Positions 1 through 8,035 of a stretch of 64,000 nt of DNA are shown here, piece by piece (within the stretch, counting starts at the first letter, position 1; every line of letters starts with the position of its first letter). The DNA is from Acidihalobacter_A sp037381185. GTDB taxonomy: Bacteria; Pseudomonadota; Gammaproteobacteria; DSM-5130; Acidihalobacteraceae. The position numbers and the translations under genes were made by a program. The DNA lies in NCBI RefSeq assembly GCF_037381185.1, contig NZ_JARRQY010000018.1, forward strand, positions 1 to 64,000, read 5' to 3'. A model generated the notes under the pieces. The model was not told where the DNA came from. It saw nothing but the letters and a program-made list of their open reading frames with translations, and did no database searches.

Positions 1-370
1 GTGTTCTCGCTGCCGTAGGCCAGAGACAGATCCCGGAGCGTGTGGTTTGCGGGTTGTTGCGAGAGCAGGCCCATGATACGGCGATCATGATCGGTTTTGC
101 GCTCGCCGAGCATATACGGTGTATTGGGCTACAGCGTCTTCGGCGTTGTGAAGCCAAAGCCGTGGATGCAGTCAGGGGGCAGATCCAGCATGCGCTGCAT
201 GGAGTCCGCTTGAATGGGGAGGCGGGGCAGGATGATGGTCGTCATGTTGGGTCGGGCATCTGGTTTCCTGAGAGTAGGAGAGCCACAACAACCATAAGTA
301 AAAAGTGGTAATCAAGTCAAAGGTTCGTGGACTTTTGCTGCTTGCCGACTTGCACAGGATGCCGGGGTCA
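1..370. other. No supportable gene; degenerate left end
   Basis: I recognise no gene here. On the minus strand a frame opens with ATG at 245 (reading MTTIILPRLPIQ) and runs 38 codons to a TAG at 129-131; the same frame then stays open to the window edge. It may be the 5' part of a broken gene lying to the left, but I do not recognise the family. The plus-strand frame 42-311 is its shadow. The stretch adjoins transposase debris, so decay is the likely state. Confidence 0.3.
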
Positions 371-515
371 GAATTACGGTGGCACCTAAGTTGGGGTATA
401 CACGCAGTACAGCCATCGCCGTCACGAGCGCGTCGGGCACCTGTTCGAGGGACGCTACAAGGCCATTCTGGAATTACGGCTAATACGGTGACACTTTACC
501 CTTTACACTAATTCC
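371..515 (+). repeat. Short repeat GAATTACGGTG (two copies)
   Basis: GAATTACGGTGGCACC lies at 371-386, and TACGGTGACACTTTACC followed by CTTTACACTAATTCC lies at 484-515. A third copy (GAATTACGGTGACGCTTTACC, then ATTTACACCAATTT) lies at 1391-1425. The copies surround RAYT transposase fragments, and such tails are common beside IS200/RAYT-type transposase genes. I infer they are remnants of the mobile unit. Confidence 0.5.
399..470 (+). pseudogene. RAYT (Y1_Tnp) transposase internal fragment
   Basis: The plus frame from 399 reads YTQYSHRRHERVGHLFEGRY followed by KAIL. This is the highly conserved core of REP-associated tyrosine transposases (the family pattern is YTxxFNxRHxRxGHLFxGRYKAI). Only about 24 codons survive. 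There is no start codon in reach, and the frame leaves homology at about 470 where the short repeat begins. The catalytic HUH and tyrosine parts are absent, so this is a dead fragment. Confidence 0.7.
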
Positions 516-630
516 ATCGCGGTCGTGTTCGCCGAAGCGGGCGGCGGGGCGGGCTATCTCACGGCACGGCCAGAGGACGCACTCGAAGAGATCCGGAAAC
601 GAACGAACGTCAGCCAACGTTTAGAGTCAG

Positions 631-732
631 CTAGCTGTCGGTGTCGCCCTGAGCGCTGGACAGCCGGTTGTTTATACGCTGGACGATGCGCTGTGGTATG
701 CCGGGCAGGTCTAGCTGGGGGTGACATGCCAT
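631..732 (-). pseudogene. RAYT transposase N-terminal fragment
   Basis: On the minus strand ATG at 732 opens MACHPQLDLPGIPQRIVQRI then NNRLSS, and stops at TAG 631-633. This is the N-terminus of the REP-associated transposase family (pattern MARxPRLDLPGIPQHVVQRGNNR). After about 27 codons the sequence is unrelated. It lies in the opposite orientation to the internal fragment at 399-470, so the two came from separate copies or from a rearranged copy. Confidence 0.65.
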
Positions 733-861
733 GAAGAGAGGGTGCGACGATGCCACTTCATGCGGATGTTGCCGGCGACGATCATGTGCGTCGGGTCGCT
801 CCGTGGCATGGTGTAGGAACGTGCCCTTGGCAACGTTTTGGGCCCCAACGGAGTGATGACG

Positions 862-1353
862 ATGCGAGCGGTTGCATGGCTGGCGGCTATGGGTTTGCTG
901 TCGTTGATGACGGGAGGTTGTGCGATGGGTGCTCCGAGGAACTGGGTGCTGTTCTCCGAGGTTCACGGCACCGTGCTGAGGCAGGGTAAGCCGGTCGAGG
1001 GGGCGGAAGTGAGCGAGACTGCTCGTATTTCCGCGGATGACACGAAGAACCGGGTGCAGCGCGCGGTAACCGATGCGGATGGGAAATTTCACTTCCCCGC
1101 CATCGTGAAGCAACTCGGATGGCTGTGGCGCATCTCGCCGGGACAGCCGGTCGTCAACCAATCGATCGTCATCCGCTTTGAAGGTGTCGACTACGAGGGC
1201 TGGAGGCACGGCAAGTTGACCTTTGCGGCGAATACCGAGCTCGATGGACAACCGCCCGATTTTGTCTGTGAGCTGACGGACAAGCCTGAGGCCGTGGGGA
1301 ACCATTACGGCCTCTGCAGACCGGTCGGCGGTGGGGACGGTGCCAAACCCTGA
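862..1353 (+). CDS. Putative lipoprotein with carboxypeptidase-regulatory-like (DUF6795-type) domain
   Basis: A small exported protein of about 163 aa. It opens MRAVAWLAAMGLLSLMTGGC, a signal peptide ending in a cysteine that resembles a lipobox, although the residue at -3 is Thr rather than the usual Leu. The body (VHGTVLRQGKPVEGAEV ... TDADGKFHFPAI) has the beta-sandwich signature of carboxypeptidase regulatory-like domains and resembles DUF6795. I chose ATG 862 because GGAG at 850-853 is well spaced; ATG 856 is in frame too. It stands alone between transposon-derived repeats. The function is unknown; a surface or periplasmic role is inferred. Confidence 0.6.
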   Translation: MRAVAWLAAMGLLSLMTGGCAMGAPRNWVLFSEVHGTVLRQGKPVEGAEVSETARISADDTKNRVQRAVTDADGKFHFPAIVKQLGWLWRISPGQPVVNQSIVIRFEGVDYEGWRHGKLTFAANTELDGQPPDFVCELTDKPEAVGNHYGLCRPVGGGDGAKP

Positions 1354-1390
1354 GCGAGCACGACATCGGGGGGCGGATCTAGCCTTATGC

Positions 1391-1425
1391 GAATTACGGT
1401 GACGCTTTACCATTTACACCAATTT
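1391..1425 (+). repeat. Third copy of the GAATTACGGTG repeat
   Basis: GAATTACGGTGACGCTTTACC followed by ATTTACACCAATTT closely matches the copy at 484-515. Together the copies bracket the lipoprotein gene and the RAYT fragments. Confidence 0.5.
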
Positions 1426-1571
1426 CTCCCATCCAGTGAGCAATCGCGCACTTATCCTTGAGTGACAAGCAAGCATCGCACAGCATCTGCCGCATTCCGG
1501 GGTAGGTGTTGGCTCTCGGGTGCAACGCTCCCGAACGACGCCCGGAGTGAACCAACGCTAATCTCGTTAGC

Positions 1572-1600
1572 GCGGGTTTGAGAGTAAAATCCCGCTTTTT
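1572..1600 (+). terminator. Terminator-like hairpin just before the threonine aldolase gene
   Basis: GCGGG at 1572-1576 pairs with CCCGC at 1591-1595, and extra TTT/AAA pairing is possible inside. TTTTT follows at 1596-1600. It ends only 12 bases before the ATG at 1613. It could terminate upstream transcripts or act as an attenuator. The stem is short, so confidence is low. Confidence 0.3.
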
Positions 1601-1612
1601 GAGCCCGACCCC

Positions 1613-2674
1613 ATGATTACCAGCGTCACCGAAAACCGCCAGCAGTTCGCCAGCGACAATCTGGCGGGCATGTGTCCCCAGGCCGCGCACTGGTTCAATC
1701 TGGCGAACGCCAGCGGCCATGTTCCCGCCTATGGCGACGACGAGTGGACGGAGTCCGTCTGCGGGGCGATGCGCGAGCTGTTCCAGACCGATTGCGACGT
1801 GTTCTTCGTGTTCAACGGTACGGCCGCCAACTCGCTCGCCCTGGCCAGTCTGTGCCAGAGCTACCACTCGGTCATCTGCAGCGACGTCGCGCACGTGGAG
1901 ACCGACGAGTGCGGTGGGCCGGAGTTCTTCTCCAACGGCTCCAAGCTGCTGGTCGGCGAGACGGCGGACGGCGAGGACGCCGGCAAGCTCACGCCCGAGG
2001 CGGTCGAGGCGTTGATCGTCAAGCGCAAAGACATCCATTACCCGAAACCCAAGGTCGTCACCCTGACCCAGGCGACGGAATTGGGCACGGTCTACACCGT
2101 GGAACAGGTGCGCGCCATTGCGGATGCCGCCAAGGCGCGCGGACTGAGGGTGCACATGGACGGCGCGCGCTTCGCCAACGCCGTCGCCGCGCTGGGCTGC
2201 GATCCGGCGGACGTCACGTGGCGGGCCGGCGTCGACGTCTTGTGCTTCGGCGGCACCAAGAACGGACTGCCGGTGGGCGAGGCGGTGGTGTTCTTCGACC
2301 GCAAGCTCAGCGAGGACTTCGCCTACCGCGTCAAGCAGGCCGGTCAGCTGGCCTCCAAGATGCGCTTCATCTCCGCGCCCTGGCTCGGGCTGCTGGAGGA
2401 CGATACCTGGCTCGCCAATGCGCGCCATGCCAACGCCATGGCCAAGCGTCTCCACGAGAGGCTGCGGGCCATTCCGGGGGTCTCGGCACCGCGTGCGCCT
2501 GAGGCCAACGCGGTCTTCGCCACGCTGCCGCCGGGGGCGACCCAACGGCTGCGCGAGCAGGGCTGGAGTTTCTACGAGTTCATCGCCGGCGGCGGTTGCC
2601 GCTTCATGTGCGCCTGGGATACGCGCCCCGAATCCATCGACGCGTTCGCCGAGGCGGTCGCGGCGGCTGTCTGA
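1613..2674 (+). CDS. ltaE: Threonine aldolase family protein (low-specificity L-threonine aldolase)
   Basis: PLP-dependent fold-type I lyase of 353 aa, full length for the family, expected to cleave L-threonine or L-allo-threonine to glycine and acetaldehyde in the cytoplasm. Visible marks are the N-terminal FASDNLAGMCP, the HMDGARFAN strand near residue 180, and FGGTKNG with the Schiff-base lysine near residue 216. The start is ATG 1613 with only a weak ribosome site. A second, very similar but broken copy lies at 12215-13277; the similarity covers the coding region and not the upstream DNA. This copy has no lesion, so it is the working one. The gene stands alone; a terminator-like hairpin precedes it. 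Confidence 0.9.
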   Translation: MITSVTENRQQFASDNLAGMCPQAAHWFNLANASGHVPAYGDDEWTESVCGAMRELFQTDCDVFFVFNGTAANSLALASLCQSYHSVICSDVAHVETDECGGPEFFSNGSKLLVGETADGEDAGKLTPEAVEALIVKRKDIHYPKPKVVTLTQATELGTVYTVEQVRAIADAAKARGLRVHMDGARFANAVAALGCDPADVTWRAGVDVLCFGGTKNGLPVGEAVVFFDRKLSEDFAYRVKQAGQLASKMRFISAPWLGLLEDDTWLANARHANAMAKRLHERLRAIPGVSAPRAPEANAVFATLPPGATQRLREQGWSFYEFIAGGGCRFMCAWDTRPESIDAFAEAVAAAV

Positions 2675-2725
2675 CCGGGGCGGGCGAGGAACACGTCATT
2701 CCCCGCCCGCGGCGCCGGTCGTGGC

Positions 2726-3493
2726 TCAGACGAACATGCCGCCGGAGACTTCGATCCGCTGCGCGGTGATCCAGCGGTTGTCCTCCGTCAGCAGCGAAGC
2801 CACGGCCGGACCGATGTCGTCGGGTTGTCCGACGCGGCCGAGCGCGGTGACGCTGGAGATGAAATCGTTGATCTGCCGGTTGTCGCGCACGGCGCCGCCG
2901 TCGAAGTCGGTTTCGATGGCGCCCGGGGCGATCGTGTTGACGGCGATGCCGCGTGGCCCCAACTCCTTGGCGAGATAGCGGCTCAGCACTTCGACCGCGC
3001 CTTTCATCGCGGCATACGCGGCATAGCCCGGCAGACTGAACCGGGTCAGGCCGCTCGACAGGTTCACGATGCGTCCGCCATCGGCGATCTGCGGCAGCAG
3101 CCGCTGAGTGAGAAAGAACACGCCCTTCAGGTGGATGTTCATCAGGCGGTCGAAGTCGTCCTCGGTGGTTTCCGCGAAGGAGGCGTGAACGCCGATGCCG
3201 GCGTTGTTGACCAGGTAGTCGATATGCGAACGTTCCCACCCGTCCGCCAGCGCCTGCTGCAGGCGTTCGGCAAATGCGGGGAAACTCGCCGCATCGCCCG
3301 TGTCGAGTTGCAGCATCGCCGCCTTGCGCCCCAGCGCTTCGACCGTGGCGGTGACCGCTGCGGCCTCCTCCGTATTGCTGTGGTAGGTGCCGATCACATC
3401 GACGCCCTTGCGGGCGAGGGCGATCGCCATGCTGCGCCCGAGGCCGCGGCTGGCGCCGGTGATCAGCGCGATTCTGGTGGTGTCGTTCGTCAT
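2726..3493 (-). CDS. SDR family NAD(P)-dependent oxidoreductase
   Basis: Classical short-chain dehydrogenase/reductase of 255 aa. TGASRGLG near residue 15 binds the nucleotide, NNAGIG is the structural motif, and YAAMK supplies the catalytic Tyr and Lys. It resembles FabG-like 3-oxoacyl reductases, but the substrate cannot be told. I chose ATG 3493 (MTNDTTRIAL) because GAGGAAC lies eight bases upstream; the frame stays open further without a ribosome site. It is divergent from the LysR gene at 3616, which probably controls it. The stop is 49 bases from that of the threonine aldolase gene, with which it converges. Confidence 0.85.
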   Translation of the reverse strand: MTNDTTRIALITGASRGLGRSMAIALARKGVDVIGTYHSNTEEAAAVTATVEALGRKAAMLQLDTGDAASFPAFAERLQQALADGWERSHIDYLVNNAGIGVHASFAETTEDDFDRLMNIHLKGVFFLTQRLLPQIADGGRIVNLSSGLTRFSLPGYAAYAAMKGAVEVLSRYLAKELGPRGIAVNTIAPGAIETDFDGGAVRDNRQINDFISSVTALGRVGQPDDIGPAVASLLTEDNRWITAQRIEVSGGMFV

Positions 3494-3615
3494 CGAAATG
3501 TTCCTCATGTGCCGGTGGTTCCGGTACGGCCACGACCGGATGGCGTCATACTGGCAATTCATGAAGAACAAATAATCTGATAGTTTTAGGTAACACAATT
3601 CGAGATTTACGAATA
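3494..3615. promoter_or_regulatory. Divergent SDR/LysR promoter region
   Basis: This 122-base gap separates two divergent starts and is AT-rich at its right end (ATAATCTGATAGTTTTAGG). LysR-type regulators normally bind such gaps at T-N11-A sites. I cannot pick one operator with confidence. Confidence 0.45.
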
Positions 3616-4509
3616 ATGGATCGTATCGACTCGATGCATGTCTTCGTGCGCGTCGTGGAGCGGCGCAGCTTCATCCGCGCGGCCGAGGACCTAGAACTGC
3701 CCGCCTCCACCGTCACGGATACGATCAAACGGCTCGAGACGCGTCTTGGCGTGCGCCTGCTCCAGCGCACCACGCGCCAAGTTCGCGTCACCCTCGACGG
3801 CGAGGCGTATTACCGGTCCTGCCTGTCGATCCTGGCGGAGTTGGAGGAGGCGGAAAGCGCCTTTCGCGGCTCGAAGCCTCGCGGTCCGCTGCGCGTCGAC
3901 GTCAACGGGCCGCAGGCCAGGAGCTTCATCGTCCCGGCGCTGCCCGGGTTCTTCGAGCAGTACCCCGACGTCCAGCTGTTCCTGAGCGAGACGGACCGGT
4001 ACGTCGATCTGGTGCGCGAAGGGATTGATTGCGTGCTGCGCGCCGGGGAGCCGCAGGACAGCGGGCTCGTCGGGCGACGCATTGCCGTGCTGAGGGAAGC
4101 GACGGTGGCATCGGCCGCTTACGTCGAGCGCTTCGGTCTGCCTCGGAGTTGGGATGAGCTGGCGGGACATCGCATGGTCGGCTTTCATTCCTCCGCGACC
4201 GGTGGTGTCCTGCCCCTGGAGTTCATTGTCGACGGCGTCTGCCGGACCGCGTCGCCGACGGTCGCGCTCACGGTGAATGCGGCCGACACCTATCGGAACG
4301 CCGCCTTCGCCGGACTCGGAATCATCCAAGTGCCGCGCTATGCCGTCGAACGCTCGCTCGCGGACGGCACGCTGATAGAGATCCTGCCGGACACGCCGCC
4401 GTCGCCGACGCCGGTGTACGTGCTCTATCCGCAGAGCCGGCAGCTGAACCTCAGGGTGCGGGTGTTCATCGACTGGGTTGCGCAACTGTATGCGGAGCAG
4501 ACAGCCTGA
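3616..4509 (+). CDS. LysR family transcriptional regulator
   Basis: 297 aa. The N-terminal winged helix-turn-helix (MDRIDSMHVFVRVVERRSF ... DTIKRLETRLGVRLLQRTTR, about residues 1-60) is typical of LysR proteins with an RTTR end, and the rest is the periplasmic-binding-protein-like effector domain. The AAEDLELPASTV recognition-helix region resembles regulators of small oxidoreductase genes. It is divergent from the SDR gene, so activation or repression of that gene in response to its substrate is the natural inference. The effector is unknown. Confidence 0.88.
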   Translation: MDRIDSMHVFVRVVERRSFIRAAEDLELPASTVTDTIKRLETRLGVRLLQRTTRQVRVTLDGEAYYRSCLSILAELEEAESAFRGSKPRGPLRVDVNGPQARSFIVPALPGFFEQYPDVQLFLSETDRYVDLVREGIDCVLRAGEPQDSGLVGRRIAVLREATVASAAYVERFGLPRSWDELAGHRMVGFHSSATGGVLPLEFIVDGVCRTASPTVALTVNAADTYRNAAFAGLGIIQVPRYAVERSLADGTLIEILPDTPPSPTPVYVLYPQSRQLNLRVRVFIDWVAQLYAEQTA

Positions 4510-4634
4510 AGCCGCCCGGCTCGGATGAACTCAGCACCGCCTCTTCGATATCGGCATGTTCGCGCCGGATGCGTGCCCCGAACCGATCCTCGTATTCGCC
4601 GAGGCGGCCATCGTCTGAGTTCAACCAGGGTCCA

Positions 4635-4660
4635 TCGGCGCGCCCTGAGGCGCGCCGATA
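4635..4660. terminator. Perfect 11-bp inverted repeat after lysR
   Basis: ATCGGCGCGCC at 4635-4645 and its exact complement GGCGCGCCGAT at 4650-4660 enclose the loop CTGA. There is no T-tract, so termination is possible but not certain. It is 125 bases past the LysR stop. The rest of the gap 4510-4838 holds no gene I can support. Confidence 0.45.
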
Positions 4661-4838
4661 TGTGGTTGCGGGGCGATCTGCTGCGGTGCCGGCACTATTG
4701 CCTATCTATTCAGCAAAAGACCTCGCCAGAGCAGTGCACGACCGGGTCTAGAAATCACGCATGACCATGAATTCTTGCTATGCGTATATTGATATCCGAT
4801 TGCGAGACGTAACCTCGACCTGTATCACCAAAGCGCGG

Positions 4839-6032
4839 TCAAGCTGAAACTGGCGCGCTGACGGTGGGACGAGCCCGGTGCAGATCCGGCAGGAACACCG
4901 CCAGCAGGCCGATCAGGGGCAGGAAAGAGCACAGCTTGTAGACCGCGACGATGCCCCAGTGATCGGCGAGCCCGCCCAGCACCGCCGCACCGATGCCACC
5001 CAGCCCGAATCCAAGCCCGAAGAACAGGCCGGAAACCGTACCGGTTCTGCCCGGCATCAGTTCCTGGGCGTAGACCACGATGGCCGGAAAGGCCGAAGCC
5101 AACATGAAGCCGATGATCACGCTCAGCACCGCCGAAGCGGCCAATCCGACATAAGGCAGCGCCAGCGTGAACGGCGCAATGCCGAGTATGGAGATCCAGA
5201 TCACCCGCTTGCGCCCGATACGGTCGCCGATCGGCCCGCCCAGCAGGGTGCCGGCCGCTACCGCGAACAGGAAATAGAACAGGTGGTACTGCGCCACGCT
5301 GGTGGCGACGTGATAGTGCGCCATCATGTAGAAGATCAGGTAGCTGCTGATGCTGGCCAGATAGAAAAACTTGGAGAACATCAGCGCCATCAGCACCGCC
5401 AGGGTCTGAAGCACCTGGCCGCGCGGCAAGTCATGGCCATCGCTCGATGCCGCCGCCTTGGGCTTGCGGTGCTGGCGGCGATACCAGACTCCGACGCCAC
5501 TCAGCACGATCATGCCCAGCAGGGCGATGAGCGAGAACAGGGCCAGGCTCTTCTGCCCATGCGGCAGCACGATCCAGATCGCCAACAGCGGCCCGAAGGC
5601 CTGCCCGGCATTGCCTCCGACCTGGAAGATGGACTGCGCCAGGCCGTGCTGTCCGCCCGAGGCCATGCGCGCCACCCGCGATGCTTCGGGATGGAAGATC
5701 GAAGAGCCGCTGCCGACCAGCGCCGCCGCCAGGAGCAGCATGGGGAAGGTGGTGGCCTGCGACAGCAGAAGTAGGCCGATCAGGGTAAAGCCCATACCCA
5801 CGGCTAGCGAGAACGGCTTGGGATGGCGGTCGGTATACGCGCCTACCAGCGGCTGCAGCAGCGAGGCCGTGAACTGGAAGGATAGAGTGATCAGACCGAT
5901 CTGGGCGAAGCTGAGATCGAACCCGCTCTTGAACAGCGGGTAGGAGGCGATCAGCAGCGACTGCATGGTGTCGTTCAGGAAGTGCGAAAAGCTGATCGCA
6001 CCCAGGACGCGGTAAGCGGCGGAGGTATTCAT
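4839..6032 (-). CDS. MFS transporter, fosmidomycin-resistance (Fsr) type
   Basis: Inner-membrane exporter of 397 aa with about 12 hydrophobic segments and a soluble middle loop (around residues 190-215). ISFSHFLNDTMQSLLIASYP at the N-terminus and GGNAGQAFGP in the middle are typical of the Fsr branch of the major facilitator superfamily, which extrudes drugs or metabolites by proton antiport. The start is ATG 6032 (MNTSAAYRV) with GGAAAAG upstream. It is divergent from the AraC-type regulator at 6107. The arrangement recalls E. coli nimT/nimR, an MFS exporter controlled by an AraC protein. The substrate is unknown. Confidence 0.85.
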   Translation of the reverse strand: MNTSAAYRVLGAISFSHFLNDTMQSLLIASYPLFKSGFDLSFAQIGLITLSFQFTASLLQPLVGAYTDRHPKPFSLAVGMGFTLIGLLLLSQATTFPMLLLAAALVGSGSSIFHPEASRVARMASGGQHGLAQSIFQVGGNAGQAFGPLLAIWIVLPHGQKSLALFSLIALLGMIVLSGVGVWYRRQHRKPKAAASSDGHDLPRGQVLQTLAVLMALMFSKFFYLASISSYLIFYMMAHYHVATSVAQYHLFYFLFAVAAGTLLGGPIGDRIGRKRVIWISILGIAPFTLALPYVGLAASAVLSVIIGFMLASAFPAIVVYAQELMPGRTGTVSGLFFGLGFGLGGIGAAVLGGLADHWGIVAVYKLCSFLPLIGLLAVFLPDLHRARPTVSAPVSA

Positions 6033-6106
6033 GGCAATGCTTTTCCGAATTGGGGCGAGGCCGAGTCTATCGGGTAACATGGCTGTCCGTCTCACCAAAT
6101 ATAGGC

Positions 6107-6898
6107 ATGGACCTTCTCGAAATGGACATGGCTACCGATTTCAACGCCGGCAACAGTCTGGATCGCGGGGTCTCGCCCGTAGTCGGTAAGGCGGTCGACT
6201 ACCCCTCGGGCTATCAGGTGTCGGCACACAAGCACGCCACGGCTCAACTCATCCACGCCGTGCAGGGTGTGATGGTGGTCGCGACCGCGACCGGTCAGTG
6301 GGTGGTGCCGCCGACGCGCGGCCTATGGATGCCCGCGGGGGTCGAGCACCGCATCCGCATGGTTGGCGACGTCCAGGTGCGTACCGTTTACATCCGCCCC
6401 GATGCGCGCCCGGACCTGCCGATGCAGTGCCAGGTGGTGGGCATCCCCTCCCTGCTGCGCGAGCTGATCCTGGCTGCCATCGACGTGACACGGCCGTATA
6501 TCGCCGGCAGCCGTGATGGCCGCCTGATGGAATTGCTGCTCGACGAGGTGACCGTGCTGCCCAGTTTGCCGCTACGTCTGCCACAGCCGACCGATCCGGA
6601 CCTGCTGACCATCTGCGCCGCGCTCGCGGCGACGCCCGACGACGCCTCCACCCTGGGAGATTGGGCGGCACGGCAAGGCGTCGACCCCAAGACCATCCAG
6701 CGTCGTTTCGTACGCGAGACCGGCATGACTTTCGGCCAGTGGCGCCAGCAGGCTCGCCTGCTGGCCGCGCTGGAGCAGCTTGCTTGCGGCGCCAAGGTGG
6801 TCGATGTGGCGCTCGACTTGGGCTACAACAGCCCGAGTGCATTCACCACCATGTTCAAGCGCCAGTTCGGGGTAACGCCAAGCGCTTATTTCCGCTGA
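6107..6898 (+). CDS. AraC family transcriptional regulator (NimR-like)
   Basis: About 263 aa. The N-terminal half is a cupin sensor (HATAQLIHAVQGVMVV, VPPTRGLWMPAGVEH) and the C-terminal half holds the two helix-turn-helix units of AraC proteins (DWAARQGVDPKTIQRRFVRE, then VDVALDLGYNSPSAFTTMFK). The VPPxRGxWxPAGxEH signature is that of NimR/YeaM-type regulators, which control neighbouring efflux genes. The start is uncertain: ATG 6107, 6122 and 6128 are all in frame and none has a strong ribosome site. Its likely target is the divergent MFS exporter. Confidence 0.85.
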   Translation: MDLLEMDMATDFNAGNSLDRGVSPVVGKAVDYPSGYQVSAHKHATAQLIHAVQGVMVVATATGQWVVPPTRGLWMPAGVEHRIRMVGDVQVRTVYIRPDARPDLPMQCQVVGIPSLLRELILAAIDVTRPYIAGSRDGRLMELLLDEVTVLPSLPLRLPQPTDPDLLTICAALAATPDDASTLGDWAARQGVDPKTIQRRFVRETGMTFGQWRQQARLLAALEQLACGAKVVDVALDLGYNSPSAFTTMFKRQFGVTPSAYFR

Positions 6899-7081
6899 CT
6901 CAATGAGCGTCCGGGACTCTCTCGAGATTGCGTCGCGGGGCAGACCGAATTTCGTGCTGTAGCCGCGGCCGATGGGATGTCAACGAAATCACAGTGCTCA
7001 AGGGCGAGATTCTGCAGGACAATCTGCTGGTGAGCCGCTTGCGCACCAAGGCATGATGTCTGGAAGAACCCAAAAAGGGGA

Positions 7082-7798
7082 ATGCGGGCGCCAATGTAGT
7101 TGCGTCCGGAGGATGGGGCTTCGGACAGCGAATATCGGGCCATCCTCAAATACGGTGGGCTCTAAGCGTCCGACACGGTGCGCATGCGTATCGAGACGAG
7201 CAGCGTTTCCGAAGCGCTGAACAGTGCGGTGATCGTCGGTGGCAGCCCTTTCGACCTCAGCACGCCTGCTGCTGAAAAGAGCGCCATCCACTGCAGGATC
7301 GAACGGGATTTCGTGCGTCTGTTCGATGAGATTGTGGCACAGGACGTTCCCTTCCTGGCGGCGTGTTCCGGCAACGGTCTGCTCGGCTCGTATCTGAGTG
7401 CCCTGATTTCCAGGATGTATGGCGAGGCGGCCGGTTGCGTGAGCCTGCAGTTGACCGAGGCCGGTGTCGGCGATCCGCTGCTGGTGGGGCTCCCTGGGTC
7501 GATCGACGTGCTGCTCGGCCACAAGGAGGCCTGCGACGAGGTGCCCGAAGGCGCGGTGCTGTTGATGACCGGCTAGGCATGCCCGGCGCCGATGTTCCGC
7601 GTGAGGCTGAACGTGTACGCCACGCCGTTCCATCGGGAAGGAGATGCGGAGGGTTTTGCGACCCGCATCCACGTGTACAAGCACCACGGGTATTTCCAGC
7701 CGCATGAGGTCGATTCGCTGATCGTGGTGGTGGAGGGCGCGCAGACACCGCACGCGCAAGCGATTCTCAGGCGTTTCGTCGAGCGCTATGCGGGGTGA
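7082..7798 (+). pseudogene. Class I glutamine amidotransferase (GMP-synthase-like), three in-frame stops
   Basis: One frame covers the whole 239-codon family length but carries TAG at 7097, TAA at 7163 and TAG at 7574. Between the stops the family is clear: RPEDGASDSEYRAILKYGGL, VIVGGSPFDLSTP, the nucleophile elbow AACSGNGLLG, the DVLLGHKEACDEVP segment, and FHREGD where the family has the catalytic FHPEG. The C-terminus HAQAILRRFVERY is complete. No indel is needed to read it, so point mutations alone killed it. It would have been a stand-alone amidotransferase releasing ammonia from glutamine. It sits directly upstream of an asparagine-synthase-like gene. Confidence 0.8.
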
Positions 7799-8035
7799 GG
7801 CCGGGGGCGAACGAACGTGCCTTTGAGAATGGCGCCGCTCGCATTCGTGGCCGCGCCTTGCGTTTTCCGTTTTATTAAACCATAAGAATATTACTGAATT
7901 ATTTGGTCGTGAGTGCTGGGGCTGTCGACGATCCGGCGCGCCCGAGGCAGGGATGTGTCGGTTCATGGACGAGCCGCCAGCACGCGGAATGAAGAATTCC
8001 CAGGCCGATTCAGGGATACCAACGGGGGGTGCGCC

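Noticed and set aside
631..1413. 260-codon minus-strand ORF across the lipoprotein gene
   Set aside because: Only its last 33 codons match a family (RAYT N-terminus); the rest is the antisense of the lipoprotein gene.
1394..2545. 383-codon minus ORF opposite the threonine aldolase
   Set aside because: It is the antisense shadow of a clear gene in high-GC DNA; the same shadow appears opposite the second copy at 12089-12805.
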